A stretch of 64,000 bases of DNA from Blattamonas nauphoetae (lineage: Eukaryota > Preaxostyla > Oxymonadida). A program made the translations under genes and the position numbers. The stretch is taken from the NCBI GenBank assembly GCA_033064195.1, contig JARBJD010000063.1, positions 62,001 to 126,000 on the forward strand, in the 5' to 3' direction. The notes below the pieces were generated by a model. That model had not been told where the DNA came from. It did not search any database and saw nothing but the letters and a program-made list of their open reading frames with translations. Shown here in pieces: positions 1-11,841 of the stretch; positions within the stretch are counted from its first letter, which is position 1, and each line of letters begins with the position of its first letter.

Positions 1-1
1 C

Positions 2-694
2 TCGCTCAACGGTCGCCGCACTCACATTTTCCTTCGCCGCCACTCTCCCACTTCCGAAGACGATTCGGAAGGGTCGGAAGGTGTAGTTGCCCAAGTCATG
101 GGCATTCTCGATCCCTGCTCCGTCGCCAGCCACAACCCCACTCCCCTCTGCCTCTGCCTCACCACCCACACCCTCCCACTCCCCTCTGCCTCTCCCTCAC
201 CACCACACCCTCCCACTCCCCTCTGCCTCTGCCTCACCACCCACACCCTCCCACTCCCCTCTGCCTCTCCCTCACCACCACACCCTCCCACTCCCCTCTG
301 CCTCTGCCTCACCACCACACCCTCCCACTCCCCTCTGCCTCTCCCTCACCACCCACACCCTCCCACTCCCTCTGCCTCTCCACTCACCATCCACTCCCTC
401 CCACTCCCCTCTGCCTTTCCGCTCACCACCCACACCCTCCCACTCCCCTCTGCCTCTCCCTCACCACCACACCCTCCCACTCCCCTCTGCCTCTGCCTCA
501 CCACCACACCCTCCCACTCCCCTCTGCCTCTCCCTCACCACCACACCCTCCCACTCCCCTCTGCCTCTCCCTCACCACCACACCCTCCCACTCCCCTCTG
601 CCTCTCCCTCACCACCACACCCTCCCACTCCCCTCTGCCTCTCCCTCACCACCCACACCCTCCTTCACCCGACATTCCACTCCGAAATGGATAG
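2..694 (+). other. open frame entering from the left edge; possible 3' end of a gene
   Basis: The frame is open from base 2 to a stop at 694. It begins with a plausible acidic/Ser-rich segment (SEDDSEGSEGVVAQVMG) and then runs into the CT-rich minisatellite. The first 100 bases could be the end of a coding exon from a gene to the left. The repeat part is a poor coding candidate: units of 37 and 38 bp are mixed, so the frame slips from unit to unit, and a second forward frame is open across the same stretch. I do not recognise a product. Confidence 0.25.
130..664. repeat. CT-rich 37/38-bp minisatellite, about 14 units
   Basis: A tandem array of about 14 units. Each carries CCCACTCCCCTCTGCCTCT, then G or C, then CCTCACCACC(C)ACACC. 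The optional C makes units 38 or 37 bp long. One unit near 360-410 is more diverged. Strand composition is strongly skewed, with purines almost absent from the plus strand. Neighbouring units differ at only a few positions, so the array looks recently expanded or homogenised. Open frames on both strands here are a by-product of the composition. Confidence 0.9.
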
Positions 695-979
695 CAGGTT
701 AAGGAAGGAGACGGAGGTGGGACTATTCGCGTTTGCAGATGAATCGGTGCGAGCACAAGTGACAGATGTCACAGTCACACCTTTGTGTCAATGTTTGAAG
801 CGTCTTCTCGTCAAATGCTCCTTCTCCATCCTAACTACATCATCATTCTTTAATTGTCTCACTCAACCTGCTTTGATGTTTTATTCTTCCATTTACAACG
901 TCTATTTCATCTCAATTTCATTATTTCTCAAATTCGTGTTCTGACCCATAACGAAGGTTTCACCAAACAACTCAGTAGA

Positions 980-1968
980 ATGGCGGCGATTTCCCGAAAG
1001 TTAGCCACCTCATCGAGTACAACACACCCTGATTTGTCATCCCCTCAGTTGCCATTTTCAATGGATTGCTCACCGTTCCTGAATTGGAACGAAGACAAAC
1101 TTGGATCTGCAGACGAAAAGGCCGAAATATTTATGTCTCTTGTTGCCACGTTGAAGATTCAGCCTGCTCTTGATGACTCTCTGGAAACGAAGGCAGTGAA
1201 AATCCTCGAATCTGCAGTTCCAGTGGATCGAGAATCAGCAGATGCTTTTCTCAACAGCCTTGGGAGAACCACTGATGAATCTGTCTCAGGATTCGTCCAG
1301 TCCATTGTGGTGCTCATTTCATCCTCAATGCTGATCTGCTCCCTCAGCTCATCATCACTCTCAATCCCCTGTCTCTTTCCTTCACCAAAGCAGAGGATGT
1401 GCACACTCCTCTCATATCAATCGTCACTCATTCTGTCAGACTCGCCAATCCGGATGGACTGAGAAGTAACGCAATTAAAGCTCCTGATGAACGGCAAGCT
1501 ATTCAGGAGACGGTTTTGCGGCAAGTTCTCGCCCCTTCAGAGAAATATCTTTACCATTTGTGCCTGAATCGCTATTCGATCGTAGATGGTGACCAATCCA
1601 TGTATTTCATGGATCTCCTCGCCAAGCTGGTCCGATTATGTCCATATTATCAACCTACAATGGAATTTATTCTTCATATGCCAGTCGTTCCCACGATCCC
1701 AAGTTGTCTCACATTCATCGAGGACGATGACTCAATCTTTTCATTCCTGGATTTCATGGTCGATACCCAACATGAATGGAACCAAACGAGGGAAGAAGTG
1801 CGACAGACGCGGAAGACCGTGGATCGAATGTTGAGATTGGAGGGTTTCGAAGATGTGATTGAGGACAAGCTGCGAAACGTCAAAAACACAGACTATGGAC
1901 AGTATATTGTTGCCGAATCGATTGACTTGAACAACCTGCAGGGCATGAACCTTCCACCATTTTGGTAA
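980..1968 (+). pseudogene. Arm-like expanded-family protein, degraded copy
   Basis: The first part (980 to about 1320) opens with MAAISRKLA and reaches MDCSPFLNWNEDKLG, then a helical repeat-like region (LVATLKIQPALDDSLE). The frame then changes. From about 1330 the second frame gives NADLLPQLIITLNPL and continues to a stop at 1968 through VLRQVLAPSEKYLYHLCLNR and MLRLEGFEDVIEDKLRN. Together these match the architecture I recall for a very large oxymonad family of predicted Arm/HEAT-like proteins. The junction at about 1320-1332 seems to lack some 20 codons and is out of frame, so an internal deletion is likelier than an intron: no GTNTG donor is visible there. Function is unknown. Family recall comes from memory. 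Confidence 0.6.
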
Positions 1969-2527
1969 AAGCAGGTAAGAACCAGCGAACGTTTCGAACT
2001 GTCTGTGTCTTCTTTTGGATAAACCTGTTTGTGTGTCATTTTCTCAGCTAACGCATCACTTCATTCTTTGCCAGGACGATTCCGCTTCTCCCAAGTCTCA
2101 CTCGATGGTCACTTCACTCTCCCACTCCTCCCAAATCAAACCCGTCCATCCTCGCCATTCCTCGCTGTTTGTGGTGACTTCATTGTTTCCTGATTGTTCT
2201 ACAAAATCGTTCTCTCTTTGTGATTCGTGAAGATTCTCAGAACCCACTCCAGAAACGCTCCCACATCGAACATCGTCAACCTCTCTTCACAAAGCTAGAA
2301 CGTAAATATACAGAAAGAATCATTTTCCGACCCACCACAGTCTTTGTTGCTGTCTGTAACTATTTCTGAACCAGAACGTGCCTTTTTCTCTTCCTCATCA
2401 ATATCTCCAATCAAGCGTCAAGGATGTTGCCTCGAGCAGCCAGAGAAAGAGAAGCAGGGCAGGAAAATACTTTGTGAAATGCCGAAAGAAAGAATCGCAT
2501 TCGTGATGTCCCATCGAACGACCACAC
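1969..2527. other. intergenic, nothing recognised
   Basis: 559 bp between the degraded Arm-like copy and the 3' end of the cyclophilin gene on the other strand. It contains only short open frames without family features. No RNA gene, inverted repeat or tandem repeat was seen. Confidence 0.5.
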
Positions 2528-3327
2528 TCACACATCGGCAGGAACAGCTCCGCAATCAGAAATAATGACGGGTTTGATTGGACGCGAATTCCTTGTGGGA
2601 TTATTTTCGATTTTCTGGACTACGTCCATCCCGCTCACCACTTCACCGAAGACGACATGCTTTCCGTCAAGCCATGGTGTATCAGCAGTGCAAATGAAGA
2701 ACTAGAGACACACGGGTCATAAATGTTGGGGAAGAAAGAGAGATAGTGGATTACGAAATCTGTGAAGAGAAGGTGCTTCAAACCTGTGAGCCGTTGGTAT
2801 CAGGTCCTAGAGAGTTGAAAACAAATGAAAAATAAGATAAGGAGATAAACAAAGCATGGAAGGTACAATAAAAGAGAATAGAGTGTTCGAAAGCCGTAAT
2901 GTCAGACCTGCGTTGGCCATTGACAATGTGCCTGGTCCAAAATGTTTTACTTCGAAGTTTTCGTCATCGAAACGATATCCATAGATGCTTTTTCCACCTC
3001 TTCCATCACCTGAGGTGAAGTCTCCTCCTTGGATCATGAAATGTGGGATGACGCGGTGAAAGCCAGAATTCTTGTATCCAAATCCTTGTTCGCCAGTACA
3101 AAGTGTGAGAAAGTTTTGAACAGTTTTCGGAACTGTGTTTCCATAGAGACCAAGAACAATTTGGCCTTGAGGATCAGAAAAAGAACGATGACACGAGGTG
3201 GAATTGACGAACCTTGATCTTCGCCACCTATGGAGATATCAAAATAAACTTTGTGAGTGATGGTACGACTTGTCTCTCGGATTGGATCCTCGCATGAAAT
3301 CGCCACAAAGACGAAGAGGGCGATCAT
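2528..3327 (-). CDS. secreted/ER cyclophilin (peptidyl-prolyl cis-trans isomerase), 4 exons
   Basis: Exons on the minus strand are 3327-3213, 3165-2908, 2806-2784 and 2701-2528, with GT-AG introns of 47, 101 and 82 bp. The joined frame gives 189 residues. The start [12 protein letters not shown] is a short signal peptide, so the product should enter the ER or be secreted. The fold is complete. VYFDISIGG starts the barrel, [20 protein letters not shown] carries the catalytic Arg and the Phe/Gln pocket, [19 protein letters not shown] follows across two introns, and [15 protein letters not shown] has the Trp and His of the active site. The end ([10 protein letters not shown]) has no KDEL-type signal, so retention in the ER is unsupported. 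Cyclophilins catalyse proline isomerisation and assist folding. That role would suit the heavy load of large secreted proteins encoded nearby (inference). The 5' end lies 23 bp from the start of the divergent coiled-coil gene. Confidence 0.93.
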
Positions 3328-3349
3328 TGATGGAAATGAAAAAAGAATA

Positions 3350-6300
3350 ATGGTCCATTGTTCGATGAGTCAGAAGGTACCACCTCATGAAGACGAACAA
3401 TCAATCCTCAGTCCATTTCTCTTTGCTAAAATCCGTGAAGGGGTCGGAATCTATCAGGACAGAGTCAACTCGGAATTCGAGCAAGCACCTATGATGACTG
3501 TGAACAATAATGTGTGCTATTTTGATGCGATTTATCATGTTTTTCATTTTGTACCTTCTTTTCATCATTTTTCTTTCTTCAACCTCCTTTATTATCAGGA
3601 TGACATGAAACAACACATCCTTTCAGAGTTTCGGTCATTTGCGGAATATATCATCGGAATCATGATTATGAAGCAGCAAAAAGATACCGACTACGAAGAT
3701 GTCTGACTCTTTCTCGTCATTGAACAGTTCTTATCTGTCATTCTTGTTGTCAATTCTGTTCATTCTCGTCTTCGTGCTCATTCCATTCTTTTCTTTTTCT
3801 GATTCGCAGGAACTAGATAAAATGCAACTTTCATATTCTGCGATGCGAATTGAACATTCAAAATGTGATGCACGTCTCGCAGCCGTTCAACGAGAACTCA
3901 ACCAGGCAAAAGAAACGCAGAATCAACTTCTCGCCTTGATGAGTCAAGAGCGAATCAAAGTTCGTGAACAATTTGTCCAGATGAGTAGGATGGAAGGGAG
4001 TTATCGACTTGATTTAGGTCTGTATGTCTCTTGTTTTTTTCCCATCCTTGTTAGCGAATTTTTGCATTACAATCTCTCTCATTCCTCCTCATTCGTTTAT
4101 TTTTGTCATTTATAGATGATCCTGGGAGTCGAGACTATTTTGGGCTCTCTGAAGATAGTGACAACTCACAAGACAACAAAGGTGACGGATCATCCGGTCC
4201 ATCTCAGAAAGAACTGAATGCTATGATCGAGAAAGCTGGGAAAAACATGGATATGAAAATGAAAGTTTCCATTTTTCTTCAATCTAGACCGTGATAGGCT
4301 ATATATCACCAGAAAAACGAAGTCGAACAAGAACTCGCGAAAGTGGAAAGGGAACGCGAAAATCTTCAAACAACCAACAAAAAACTAACTGATGATATGT
4401 ATGTTGTTTGTATTTTACCCGATTTTCTCAGGGAGCTCGCCAAACTCCAACTTGACGAAGCAAATAAATTGATCAAAACATTAAATGAGGAAAGAGAGCG
4501 AGAAAGAAACAGACTTCGGGAGCAATTGACCTCCGAAGGAAAGACTCGAGACAACCAACTGTTTATCCTCTCAGAAAACGAGAAAATGGAGAAAGAACTT
4601 GCGAAACTGAAAGAAAGGGTTCAATCTCTCACAAACGAGGTAAAACAACACCAACAAACAGAAGAGCTTCGGATGATTGACGAAATGGAAAAACAGAAAG
4701 AAAGCAGAATGAGAGCAGTTCAAACCGATCACGTGGTCTTCAACGACACTGATAACGGTGAAACCGCAAAACAACTCAGTATTTTGAAACTTCCTACTTC
4801 AGATTTATCATTTTGTGGTCATTTTTCCGAATATTCCTTCGTTTTTCACTGCCCTCCTCATCATATTCATCATTCTCACACCATCCTTCCTCTCTCTGCA
4901 GCTTCGCTCCAAACAGAGAATTCAGAACTTCGTCTCAAGTTATCCAAGTGCATCTGCCAGTTCCTGTCGCCTGAGGACTACCAAAGACTGAAAGATGGAC
5001 AAGTTGATGTCGGTCTGACACCCATCACCAAATATTCATATTTTTTGGGATTATTGCCATTTATTCCAAATTTTCCGGATTTTTCCGTGATTTCCCCTTT
5101 ATCCTCATGATATTATTTGTCATCTCTCGTCCAGAGACATTCCTTGCTGAACGAGCTCCACCGAGCAGGAACAGTCGGGTTGGATGGGACGATGTGAGCA
5201 CAGATGAAGGGGATGAGATGCGGACGAGAGGACATCGAGCAGGAAAGCAGAAACAGGGTGAGGATGGAAAGAACGAGAAACGCACGAAATTGACTGCAGA
5301 AGAACTGAAGAAGAAGAGAGAGATGGAACGAGAAGAGAGAGAAAGACAAGAACATGAGCGTGCAATGTCAAAAGAAGAGCGGGAACGGAGATATCGCGAA
5401 CGAGCACGGTCCAGAGAAGATCGAGAGCGAAGAAGGAAGGAAAAGGAGAAAGAAACCAAAAACACTGAAGATGGCGATTTCACCCCAGGTGCCCATTTAG
5501 GCGACACAAAAGAATTTGCGTTTGGCCTTCAAGTTTCGGCGTGGAAGGGAACCGAAGGTGAATCTGGACCAAACACGCAGAGAGACGAGGAGATGCTGGG
5601 TGAGCTTGCTGATCGAGAAGTCATGGAAAGAGAAATAAAGTTGAGAGAGATGGAGAAGACGGAGCAGAAGACGGGCGAGGAAGGAGTGAAGGAGATGACA
5701 GAAGAGGAGAGGAGGGCAGAGGAAGCCAGGGTCAGACGGGAGCAGGAGGAAGAGAGAAGGAAACAAGAGTTGAGAGAGAAAGAGGAAAAAGCGGCTGAGA
5801 AAACTCGACGATTGGAAGAGGAAAGAAGAAGAAAGGAAGAAGAGAGTGCAAAGAAAGCACAGGAAGCAGCCCTTCGGCGAATCGAAGAGAATGCGAAGCG
5901 ACAGCACCTGGACACAGATCGACAGGCGCAGGAAGAAGAGCGGAGAAGGCAGTTGGAGGAGAAGAGAAAGCAGGAAAGAGAGAAAAGAGAGGCCGAACAG
6001 CACGCGAAAAGAATGCGATTGGAATCCGAAATCAGCGTCCTTGACGGCGTGGGACGAGTGGTGAACAAAAGAGAATACGAGCGAGCCGTGCGAGAGGAGC
6101 GAATGAAAGGCGGAGGCTTCAAAGAGACACGAATCGATCTCGACAACATCGAACGCCACAAAATCGAATCAGCGCGTCGACGCGAATGGGCGACAAATGT
6201 GTATCAGTCTCCGTTCTCTCCGCCTTCCATCGAGCGGCCGTGGAGTCAGCAGGCGATGCGGAGAGTGGGGAGTCCGGCGGATGTGGTGAGGAGGATGGGA

Positions 6301-7754
6301 GACGAGGGCGCGAGGACACAGTCGGCGGCGGGGACGAGAAGGGAGGGAAGGAGGAGGTTTGGAGAGTTCTGATTCTTATTTCCCTTCATTTTCACTATCT
6401 TTCTTGATCAAAATTTCGTATTTCTTGTCCTCATCTCACTTTTCTTTTCTCGTCCAAATTCAGCCTAACCATCATCTCCAACCTCGCCCCGCACCAATCC
6501 GTCGACGACCGTCTCAATCAGACACTCGACAGTGTCACTTCTCGAAACACTCCTCCGCGCCCAACACCCTCCCCCCACCGACCAGATCTCACTTCGGACG
6601 AGCTGGAGAAGGAGCGAGTGAAGAGCAGGCTGGTGTTGGAATCGGATGCTGATGCGTTTGAGGCAGAGCCGTTCTTCAAACCGATTGTGACGGAACGGGA
6701 AGGGATGGACGGCGGGATGGGAGGGAAAGGGAATTCGACACTTCAGAGTTCGCAACGCACCACTCCGCACAACTCCCCTCTCAACTCTCCTCCAACCATT
6801 CCACACCTCGCCATCACAAGTCAGAACTCGTCGACACCAGTGAAGAAGATTGAACTTCCTCTTCTTCCTCTCCCCTCTCCACATCACCAGCTTCCCCAAA
6901 CACAGCGATCGACGACAGAACGACACTCAGCCCCATCTTTCATGGAAATCACGCCTCGCACCGACAGACGCCTTCCGCCTGTCTCGAAGGAGGTGCGAAG
7001 AGTGATTGGAGGAGGAACGGGAAGGAGCACAGGGCAGTTCAGTGAGCAAGCGAAGCCAGGGTTTCTCACGGAGAGATCACGGCGAAGTCCACAGTGGAGT
7101 GGAGATGAGAAGACGAAGAAAGTAGATTCACCGAAGAAGGAAGACGAGGCAAGGAAAGGCGAGGATGGGATGAAGAAGGGTGGAGAGGAAGGGAAAGTGG
7201 AGAGGGAGACAGAACGACGACTCAACCCACTTCGGACACCTCGACAGCCAAAACAGAACTCGCCAGTTCTCAAGCAGGAAGGAACACTGAGAGAAAGGTC
7301 GCCGGAACGGGGAAGAGAGGAGAGGAGGCATTCGGACACTGGACGTCTGCAGATGGGAAGACTCTCGCCTGTTCGAACAGTCGACATCTTCGCTCCTGAA
7401 CCAGAAGTCAGTCTGGATGGACTGTTGACCACTGCCAGAGCGTTTGGAGGAGAGGAGGGGGAGAAGGAGAGAGAGAAAGAAGGGAAGGAGCGGGAAGAGA
7501 AGAACCAGAGCCCTGAGAGGACCAAACGAACGACCAAGGGAGATGCAATCGAAGATGAAGACGACGAGGATAAGAAACAGGAAATGGGTCAATTGCGCTT
7601 TGGGCATTTGTATGGACATGGCCATGCGGAATATGAAGAAGGAACGGTTCCTCCAATCACCATTCGCTCTCTCACTCCTCAAAAAATAGCGGGACGGATC
7701 GATGACCCAGAAGTGGCCAGTCCTCTTGAACCTGACAGTACGAAAACGGAATGA
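3350..7754 (+). CDS. large coiled-coil protein of unknown function, 9 exons
   Basis: Proposed exons: 3350-3511, 3599-3700, 3810-4017, 4116-4264, 4313-4398, 4432-4778, 4902-5012, 5135-6356 and 6464-7754. Phases agree at every junction and the total is 1,225 codons plus a stop. Introns are 33 to 123 bp with donors of the form GTNTG. The second intron-poor half is very long and charged. Residues about 60-340 form broken heptads (ELDKMQLSYSAMRIEHSKCD, KELAKLKERVQSLTNEVKQH). A region encoded by 5240-6180 is almost solid Glu/Lys/Arg helix, ending in a conserved-looking block (VLDGVGRVVNKREYERAV). The C-terminal third is Ser/Pro/Arg-rich and probably disordered. No enzyme domain is seen. A cytoskeletal or scaffold role is possible but not shown. 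ATG at 3350 or 3365 is chosen because earlier in-frame codons overlap cyclophilin exon 1. The 33-bp intron at 4399-4431 is in frame and stop-free, so retention would add 11 hydrophobic residues. Confidence 0.75.
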
Positions 7755-7925
7755 GCGATTCTTTGTTTATCATCTCACATATTGTTTTCAAAAAATAAAT
7801 CAACGAACAGAAATTGTAGATGGGAGAAGGGGAGCGGGCAGCACTGGGAAGCGGTGCTACTCAGCAACTCGCCTTTGTGAGGGGGAGGTAACAGAATGAT
7901 TATGAAAACTGAAGTGATGTCTGTA
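7755..7925. other. tail-to-tail intergenic spacer
   Basis: 171 bp between the 3' ends of two convergent genes. It must contain both polyadenylation regions. An AAATAAATC stretch at about 7793 may serve the plus-strand gene. No other feature was seen. Confidence 0.4.
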
Positions 7926-10463
7926 TTAGAGTGCGCCGAGTCCTTCTAGGGAAGAAACAAACTCTTTCAGAGTCGGTCTCTCGCTCGCATTGAAGGACAT
8001 CGCCTTCTCGAGGATAGTTGAGAGGTCTGCGGGCACCTCTTTGGCCTGCTGTTCCTGCTCGTCCTGTTCACGGTTGTTCATCTCGTTGATCAGATTGAGA
8101 TTTGGAAGCTGGCCAGACTTGATCTGTCTGTGGGCGTTCACTGCATCCATCTCTTTAAACGGAACCTCCTGCGTGAGCATCTCGAAGAGGACCATTGCGA
8201 GACTGAACACGACAGCGCCGGTCGACTCTTCTGGGGTCAGTACAGCCGTCTTCTCGTTTTCTGGTGCATACCAACGTGGGGAGTCAGTGTCTTCGGCGAG
8301 AACGATGCTTGCCAGAGTCACGTGATCATCGATCGGAAGGGCGTCCTTGATTGGCGTGACAAACGCGGTGGGCAAGGCGATGAGGAGAGAGCCATCTGGA
8401 TATAAGAGAATCGAGTGAGAGGTGACGCCGCGGATGCAGAACGGAGGGTATGCCTCCCGCGATTCTGCGTTCAGCGGTGCCCGCGCGTCTCCTCGTTCTT
8501 TCAGAAGTTGGAGCGTCTTCCCCAGACGGCAGATGACAGACACAGACTCTTTGATGCTGAGAGGGGTGAGGGACATCGGTTTCTCGGTTCCTTTTCCTGC
8601 CCCTTCAATTCCAACGGCTTCCAGCGGCTTCTCATCGAAAGTCGATCCGTCACCATGAATTCTCTCGAACAAATTCATTCTTTGGTCGGCGAAGGTGAGA
8701 GGGATGTCGGGGTCGCGACAGAGCACACAAATCTTGCTGTCAATACTGAGTCCTGTATCGGCCTTGCGACGTGGTTCCATCAAGAAGTACGGGAGAGAGT
8801 CAGGGACGATGCGATTGGCCTTGTGTCCATCGCTGGGGATGGGAATGTCGACTTCGGCGTTGATCTTCGACATATCGGCCATGTCAATGACAGCTTCGCT
8901 TGGTTGGAAGTACTCGCTTTGGTCGTTCATGAGGGCGTTGTTTTCAGCGAGTTCTTCGTCGACTTCATCCTCCTTCTTCTCCTTCTGCCTTTTCTTGCAC
9001 ACGCAGATGAGGATGATGATCGTAAGCACAGCAAGGGCAACGACAGTGACGGTTGGAATGATGATTGCCATGGCTGTCTTCTGCTGCACGTTGAGAGCCT
9101 TCTTCCTGACTGTCACCTCAAGCAGTTTGTACGTGGCGATGGTCTCGTTGTTGATGAGAACATGGAGCGAATAGAAACCGTCGCTCATTTTGGCCGTTTT
9201 GGGATCAATGATGAACGAAATGGAGGAATCGTTGGTGTCAAATGCACTGAATCCCCGTGGGACAGTTTCTGTGAGATTGAATGTAATGGCGCTGGAGTCG
9301 TCCACGTCCTTGTTGGTCAGGACCACGACGAATGACAATCCACAATCAACGAAGTTGGACCCGTTGATGGTGACTCGCTGGGCCTCGTTGACTTTTGGGA
9401 TTGACGAATCGTTGTATGCTTCGGTTGTGAGGGTCTCAGGAAGAGTTGGGACGAAGAGGATTGACGACTTGGAGATGGTGCTTGGGAGCTCAACTTCGGA
9501 CTGCTCTTGGGAGATCCAAAGAGAGACGGGGTCAGTCTCGCTGTTCTGAACGAAGACGGAGTTCTGATCGATGGTGACTGAACTATCCTGGCAGTAAATG
9601 TTTCGTTGCAGGTTGGGGTGTGAAGTGATGCCGGCGATGTTCTTCGAGAATGTGCACTCGACGAGAGTGACAGTGCTGGAGACGACAGACATGACACCGC
9701 TTGAGATGGATGAAAATGAAGACTTTTTGATTGTCGGCTCGCTCCACATGATGTGAATCACGCCGCCCTCCCAGCTGCAGAGCTCCTCGTTCGAGGAGGA
9801 TGAAGGGGATGGGCTGGATCCAGTGAATGTGAGCGAGGTGAGCTGCGACTTCTGTGTGTTGTTCATCTCGAAGAACTGTGAAGTGATGCCGGCGATGTTT
9901 GTGTTCTCGAAGGTTGTTTGGCTCGTGAACACTATAATATCTGATGTGTGGGAGGGGACGGCAAACGTGAGTTCGCTGAGGACAGGCGTGCCTCCGGATG
10001 TGTAGAGAGCTGGAGCGTGGAGTGCTTGGCAGGCGACCTTGACCTTCGTGATTTTGACGTGGCCGTTCTCAATCACCACAAATCCTTCGCGGTCGGATGA
10101 GGTGGCGATGATGTTCAGTGTGATGGTTGTGATTGTGATGGCTGGGGAAGAGGTCGGTGTGTTGTAGCTGCAGACAATCGACTGGAATTCTCGGAAGACA
10201 AGCGACGACGATTCAATCGACTGTCCCTTCACGGTGACGTTTTTGTTGATCAACACGTAAATACTGCCGAGATCCACGGCGCTATTGCAGATGCATGCAG
10301 CGTTGGACACTCTGGTGAGTCCGAGCTCAAGTGTCTTGCACGGGACCGATGCGCTTCCGCAGATGGGAGATTCAGCGCCTGTTTCTGTGCTGATGGTGAC
10401 GTCGTCTTGGTGGGGGATGAGATAAGTGAGGAGCGAGGTTGGCAAATCCCACGCTTCATCATA

Positions 10464-11841
10464 CCATGCGGATCTAACCCGACCACATGGATCTAACCCG
10501 ACCACAAAAGACACTTTTTTCGACTCAAATCTCAATCCATCCCAGATTTCTCCAAACCCACATTTGAGTGAGTCCAACCCATTTGGAGATTGGATTCCTC
10601 CCTCCCCCATGAATCATCGAGGGAGAAATCGAACTTCCAAAATAGGATTCCAGGGCTGGGGCGCCTATTTCGGAGTCAGGGTATCGACCCTTTTTTGGCT
10701 CCAAAATAGGAGGTCCTTAACATTTAAGCTTAGGGAATCCAAACTTCAGAACCACTTTTCTCCACGCCTGTTCAAGATTTTTCTTTTTCGTTTCATTTCT
10801 GGTGGTTTGGGATGGTTTTCTCTCGAAATGACAATTTTTCGAAAAATGAAAAATTCTGGGGGGACCTGGGTGGAAATTTAGGGTCAAATACTGATTTCCC
10901 TGTATAACAAGCTTAGGATCTTGAAAACTTGTTTTGATCATATCTCCACAACCAGACATAGTTCGGACATGAAGTTTTCACCAATATGGATCTTTTGTTG
11001 AGAATTATTTTTTTCTGAAAATTTTGAAAAAATCCCCTTGCGGCAGTTGAGATAAATATTTGCTGATTTTTCGACAATATGGTCTTTCTGAACTAACTCT
11101 GCTTTATGTTTTTCAATTTGACATCAAATTCAATTAAATCGATGTCAACCCAGGTTCGAATGAATTCAAACAATAATTTTACAACAAAACTTAATATTCA
11201 TGTAAATTCTTGAACGGGACTGGAGTAACTGACGGAAAAGTCCCAAAAAAGCCAAAATAGGAAGTCATCGAAATTTTTCAAAATTTTCAGAAAAAAATAA
11301 TTCTCAACAAAAGATCCATATTGGTGAAAACTTCATGTCCGAACTATGTCTGGTTGTGGAGATATGATCAAAACAAGTTTTCAAGATCCTAAGCTTGTTA
11401 TACAGGGAAATCAGTATTTGACCCTAAATTTCCACCCAGGTCCCCCCAGAATTTTTCATTTTTCGAAAAATTGTCATTTCGAGAGAAAACCATCCCAAAC
11501 CACCAGAAATGAAACGAAAAAGAAAAATCTTGAACAGGCGTGGAGAAAAGTGGTTCTGAAGTTTGGATTCCCTAAGCTTAAATGTTAAGGACCTCCTATT
11601 TTGGAGCCAAAAAAGGGTCGATACCCTGACTCCGAAATAGGCGCCCCAGCCCTGGAATCCTATTTTGGAAGTTCGATTTCTCCCTCGATGATTCATGGGG
11701 GAGGGAGGAATCCAATCTCCAAATGGGTTGGACTCACTCAAATGTGGGTTTGGAGAAATCTGGGATGGATTGAGATTTGAGTCGAAAAAAGTGTCTTTTG
11801 TGGTCGGGTTAGATCCATGTGGTCGGGTTAGATCCGCATGG
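10464..11841. mobile_element. 1,378-bp foldback/MITE-type DNA transposon, TA target duplication
   Basis: The two ends are inverted copies. Left arm 10464-11031 and right arm 11274-11841 are both 568 bp and show no difference in the parts I compared, with a 242-bp spacer between. Each tip starts CCATGCGGATCTAACCCGAC and contains a 19-bp motif GGATCTAACCCGACCACAT/A twice in tandem. The element is flanked by TA on both sides (10462-10463 and 11842-11843), as in Tc1/mariner-like insertions. It encodes no transposase. The 80-residue open frame at 10717-10959 (-) recurs identically at 11346-11588 (+) only because the arms are inverted repeats. Arm identity implies recent insertion or homogenisation. 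It lies within the coding exon of the giant gene between codons for Tyr-Ser-Tyr and Asp-Glu-Ala-Trp. Confidence 0.92.

Noticed and set aside
130-664. CRISPR-like array
   Set aside because: Units are contiguous without unique spacers and the genome is eukaryotic.
5497-6161. Two long minus-strand open frames of over 200 residues
   Set aside because: They mirror the Glu/Lys/Arg-rich coiled-coil exon. Ser/Leu/Phe-rich antisense translation of charged repeats lacks stops by composition.
10717-11588. Two identical 80-residue open frames on opposite strands
   Set aside because: They are the same arm sequence of the foldback element seen in inverted orientation, with no protein features.
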